Shown: piece after piece, positions 61,157-64,000 of the stretch
How the letters are laid out: every line of letters begins with the position of its first letter
Numbering within the stretch: the first letter of the stretch is position 1
Source of the DNA: Haematococcus lacustris
Lineage: Eukaryota > Chlorophyta > Chlorophyceae > Chlamydomonadales > Haematococcaceae
Reading direction: 5' to 3'
Assembly (NCBI GenBank): GCA_030144725.1
Contig: JASKMD010000028.1
Coordinates: 5,823,311 to 5,887,310 of the forward strand
DNA: 64,000 bases
Position numbers and translations under genes: made by a program
Notes under the pieces: model-generated
The model's database searches: none
Seen by the model: the letters and a program-made list of their open reading frames with translations, nothing else
What the model was told of the DNA's origin: nothing

Positions 61157-61404
61157 TGTAGAGGAGCGTGGGACAGACGAGACACCAGACGAGGGTTATT
61201 ACAGGGAGAGCCTAGAACACAGATCTGTGGCAAGCTCTCATACCTGTAGAGGAGCGTGGGACAGACGAGACACCAGACGAGGGTGCCTATGAATGTCTGT
61301 CACCACGCTAAGTACCAACTGTCACACAGAGTCACTCAAGTGCTGGACAGCTGGACCTATCACCGGTGACAGATTAGATCTGCACCGGGGCGTGATTCAC
61401 AACA
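61157..61404 (-). repeat. Copia 5' LTR (248 bp)
   Basis: Identical to 55870-56117 and followed by target duplication AAAGT at 61405-61409. Confidence 0.95.
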
Positions 61405-61950
61405 AAAGTTGCTTGAGCAGCGGCGGTGTGGGTCTCCAGAGTTCCGGGTTTGCGCGGTACTGTCGGCGCTGTGGCTTAGGCTTCCCGCTGGTGCTTAGGA
61501 ACTGCCTTTGGTTGCTGGGACATCTGCCACAATGCTTCGCGCCCAGCTTTGTTACGCTCAGTGGTATGTGATTTCAAAGATCGGTCGTTGGGCTCGTTGG
61601 CCATTCAGGTGTCGCAAATCATATCCAATCTTGGATTATTAGTAGTAGCTGCCGGTAAGGTTTGGCTTAGTGCATACGAGTTATCACGGTTGCAATGCGT
61701 GCTACGCCTGTAGTGTCAGTGGCTTAATTGTAACAGCAGCCTTCTGACATGATGCTACCGACAACAATACCAACGGAGCTGGAGTCTGCCTTGCTATCCA
61801 CCATTGCCACTTAGCCACTCACCCAACGCATAGTCTCGCCGGCGATGTTGAAGGCCTCGAGGCGATATGGACATGTGCCGGCAAGGCGCCTTGCGCACAC
61901 TTCAATGCCCGTGTCGCGGGTCAGAGACGCCGCCGTGTCGCACGGCTTTC
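61405..61950 (-). pseudogene. 5' exons of the middle kinase-like gene, separated by the copia insertion
   Basis: Matches the unit A segment 51540-52075. The CGRC-containing exon runs from about 61560 to 61405, where the copia target duplication interrupts it (codons for LLKQL). The remainder of this exon is at 55824-55869. The possible further exon with VCARRLAGTCPYRL lies near 61950-61827. Confidence 0.45.
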
Positions 61951-63213
61951 ACAGCGTCCCAAACACCAGTCCGCTGACAATGCGACACCCCAATGCGCTT
62001 GCACCGTTACAGGATATCATCAGCTCTCTTGCTTGTTTAGGACGCACCAGCGGCCACCCAACGCTTTAGCGTGCAATGCCTACTAAGCAGTGTGCTGGCG
62101 GGGGAAGGGGCAGCGGGCGACGGGCGCTACGCTGCTTGGTTGCTCAGTCTCACGAACCGCCTGGCTTTGACCCAGCTTGCATCCAATCCCTCAAATTGTC
62201 TACCAAACCTTGTGCAGGGTTCCGATCAAGCACAAGCTAGAATCTTGACGCGGATTATGCATGTTACGTCTGCTGTACGTGGGACTGATCTTGTATTACA
62301 ATCTTGTAAACCAACAACAGACCGCAACATGCCAATGAACACCTGGTATGCATGCCAACGGCAGACAACCACCCAAGCTCACGCTGCTGGGCTACACAAT
62401 AGGGCGCATCGTGCCAAGTTTAGCTGACACCAGTTCGTATCATGATGCTCTCATGACCACTACCCTCACCACACCAATGCAGCCTCATGAAGGATGAGGA
62501 AAGGCATGCACCATGCTTTGCGCAGAAATACTACATGAACACATTGCATGAGACTGAGGCTCTCGTTCGAGTGCAGGCATTCTGACAAAGCACGTTGAGT
62601 GGTATTATTGCTTTTGACATGCACCCACAACCCTACTTTCCACAAACGGTTTAAGCAGTGTTGCACCATGTATAGCCTTGCATGACCATGCAAATACGCG
62701 ATGAGTGCACATCCTGCTGCTCATGCACACAACCCCTCGCTAGATCAATGTATGCCTCCACGCCCAACATGACGCTCTCATGCTTATGCTGTATGCAACC
62801 ATGCACATGGGAGGAACATTTCTACTACCTGGGCTAAGGCAGGCCTGCAGATGCGGTGAGCCAGTGTCAGCGTGGGCTAGACAGGGCTGCACGCTTCACA
62901 GCACTGTCAGCTATATGCCAATACGCAGTACCTACAACCTAAGATGCAGCAGCTGGGTGGTAACACAAGCGATCCGCACATTGCATACATACTAAACAAG
63001 GGGCACATCTACACTCCACTTGGCTGTGAGTACCACCACGAACCTCTGCTACAAGGCATGGCACGGCCACATCGCTGTGGTCCCACCAGCCTTGCACTGC
63101 ACCACATTGCCGTATTGCCTGTTGCTGGTCAGGTCAAGCTGACGTAGCCAGAAACCACTGCTCACACGACACACCACCACCTCTCATTCACTCTCGGCAC
63201 ACACAATGACTGC

Positions 63214-64000
63214 ATGGGCGGCTACCCCGCCCCCTGGCCCCCTACTGGTGCCATCTTGGCCTCTGCTGGCTGCCGCTGCTGGCTGCTCTGCGCACCTCCA
63301 GCTCCTCCGCCACCAGGGCTGCCACCAGGAAGGCTGCGGAGGGGCGCAGCCGAGGGGCAGGCTGTAGGCACTGCTGCACCAGCTGGGCCAGTGCGGGTGA
63401 CACCCCTGCAGGCCAAACCAGCCGCAGCTGGCCGGCAGCCACGCCCTGGGTCACCTCCTCTGCAGGGCACAATCAGCAGGCAGGCCAGAGGTGGGCATGG
63501 TCGCCTGGGAGGTTGCAACTCATGCAGGCTGCCAGTCAGCAGAGCAGGAGGCCAGGAAGCCAGCCCAGCTGCATGTCACCGCCAGGCGCTTGGCAGCGCA
63601 TTCGATGGGAGGCTAGTGGCAGGGTGGTGGTCGCAATGCTGCTCGGAGGGGAGGGGAGAGCAGAGGCTGCCTAGCCACTACCCTCTCTTCATGCCCAGCA
63701 GCAGCAGCAGCAGCAGCAGGGGTGGCTACAGTGGCTAGCCCTCACCTTCCGTGAGGCCATCAAAGGGCGGTTGGCCGCTGGCCATGTGCCACACCACCAC
63801 AGCCCAGCTCCACACATCAGAGGCGGGCTGCAGCTGACCCCTCACGGCCTCCGGGGCGCTGTAGCGCAGGGGGTGGGGGAATGGGCCCCTGGTGTCCTGG
63901 GTGGGAGGGAGGGGATGCGGCTGGGCGGCTGCCGGGCGGAGGTGGGAGTAGTGGTGATGGGACGCTGGCAGAGGGAGGGGCAGGTCTCCTGAATGAGTGT
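63214..64000 (-). CDS. Kinase-like gene, right copy, C-terminal part (runs off window)
   Basis: Nearly identical to 53340-54126. It encodes the C-lobe motifs SDVWSWAVVVWHMASGQPPF and LVQQCLQPAPRLRPS on minus. The N-terminal part lies beyond base 64000. One visible difference from the middle copy is at 63919 (GCGGCTGG versus GCAGCTGG). Confidence 0.55.

Larger units (their letters stand above)
55870..61404 (-). mobile_element. Complete Ty1/copia retrotransposon (5,535 bp)
   Basis: Identical 248-bp LTRs at 55870-56117 and 61157-61404 (TGTAGAGG to CACAACA), target duplication AAAGT at 55865-55869 and 61405-61409, and one intact gag-pol frame on minus. The empty site is present in unit A (GATGAAAGTTGCTTGAGC near 51530). 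LTR identity and an intact frame indicate a very recent, possibly active insertion. Confidence 0.95.
54435..64000. repeat. Tandem unit B, containing a copia insertion and running off the window
   Basis: Second copy of the 4,334-bp unit, interrupted at 55870-61409. The window ends about 300 bases before the unit would be complete. Confidence 0.9.

Noticed and set aside
1..64000. rRNA genes, bacterial operons, ribosome-binding sites or rho-independent terminators
   Set aside because: None was found; intron-rich genes and nuclear mobile elements show this is eukaryotic DNA.

Overview
The window looks like nuclear DNA of a green alga, probably Chlamydomonadales. It is GC-rich, has many short GT-AG introns, and carries long simple-sequence satellites and algal-type mobile elements. 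The species cannot be settled from sequence alone. Almost everything here is mobile or repetitive. I see only two candidate host loci: a small two-exon gene at 40.3-40.7 kb and a tandemly duplicated kinase-like gene at 50-64 kb.

Left part (1-34.1 kb). Two near-identical 2.47 kb Crypton-like elements, each encoding a tyrosine recombinase of the Ndc10/CBF3 domain-2 type, lie head to head (934-3400 on minus; 3942-6153 plus 33882-34137 on plus). The right copy is split by a Ty3/gypsy chromovirus (LTRs 6154-6429 and 12806-13048 + 33841-33876; 5-bp target duplication ATCAG). The 5' LTR of that chromovirus is itself split by a 20.8 kb DNA transposon with CACTCC termini (13049-33840). This is a three-level nest that can be read base by base. 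The giant transposon has about 200-bp terminal inverted repeats, subterminal arrays of a 12-bp motif in opposite orientations at its two ends, and five genes: a minus-strand gene with a Ulp1/C48 protease motif and a possible 2OG-oxygenase-like end, two tandem paralogues of an unknown leucine-rich family (one frameshifted), a minus-strand gene of unknown function, and a plus-strand TNP2-like (Transposase_21-type) transposase. Introns of two of these genes are filled with TAGGGC/TTAGGG telomere-like repeats.

Middle part (34.1-50.1 kb). This holds a tRNA-derived SINE, a Fanzor/TnpB-like (OrfB_IS605 family) gene with all three RuvC acidic motifs and an approximately 1 kb AGGTC satellite in an intron, a small two-exon gene bracketed by identical 131-bp direct repeats, a dispersed repeat (X-Y) that is also the empty Crypton site, a decayed hAT-like transposase, and a more than 5 kb CAGCC pentanucleotide satellite. 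The satellite carries a 344-bp MITE whose ends match the giant transposon, and it runs into a 500-N assembly gap.

Right part (50.1-64 kb). A 4,334-bp unit is present in tandem. It carries a minus-strand kinase-like gene with degenerate catalytic motifs. In the second unit a complete Ty1/copia element (55870-61404; identical 248-bp LTRs, target duplication AAAGT, one intact 1590-aa ORF) sits inside an exon; the first unit preserves the empty site.
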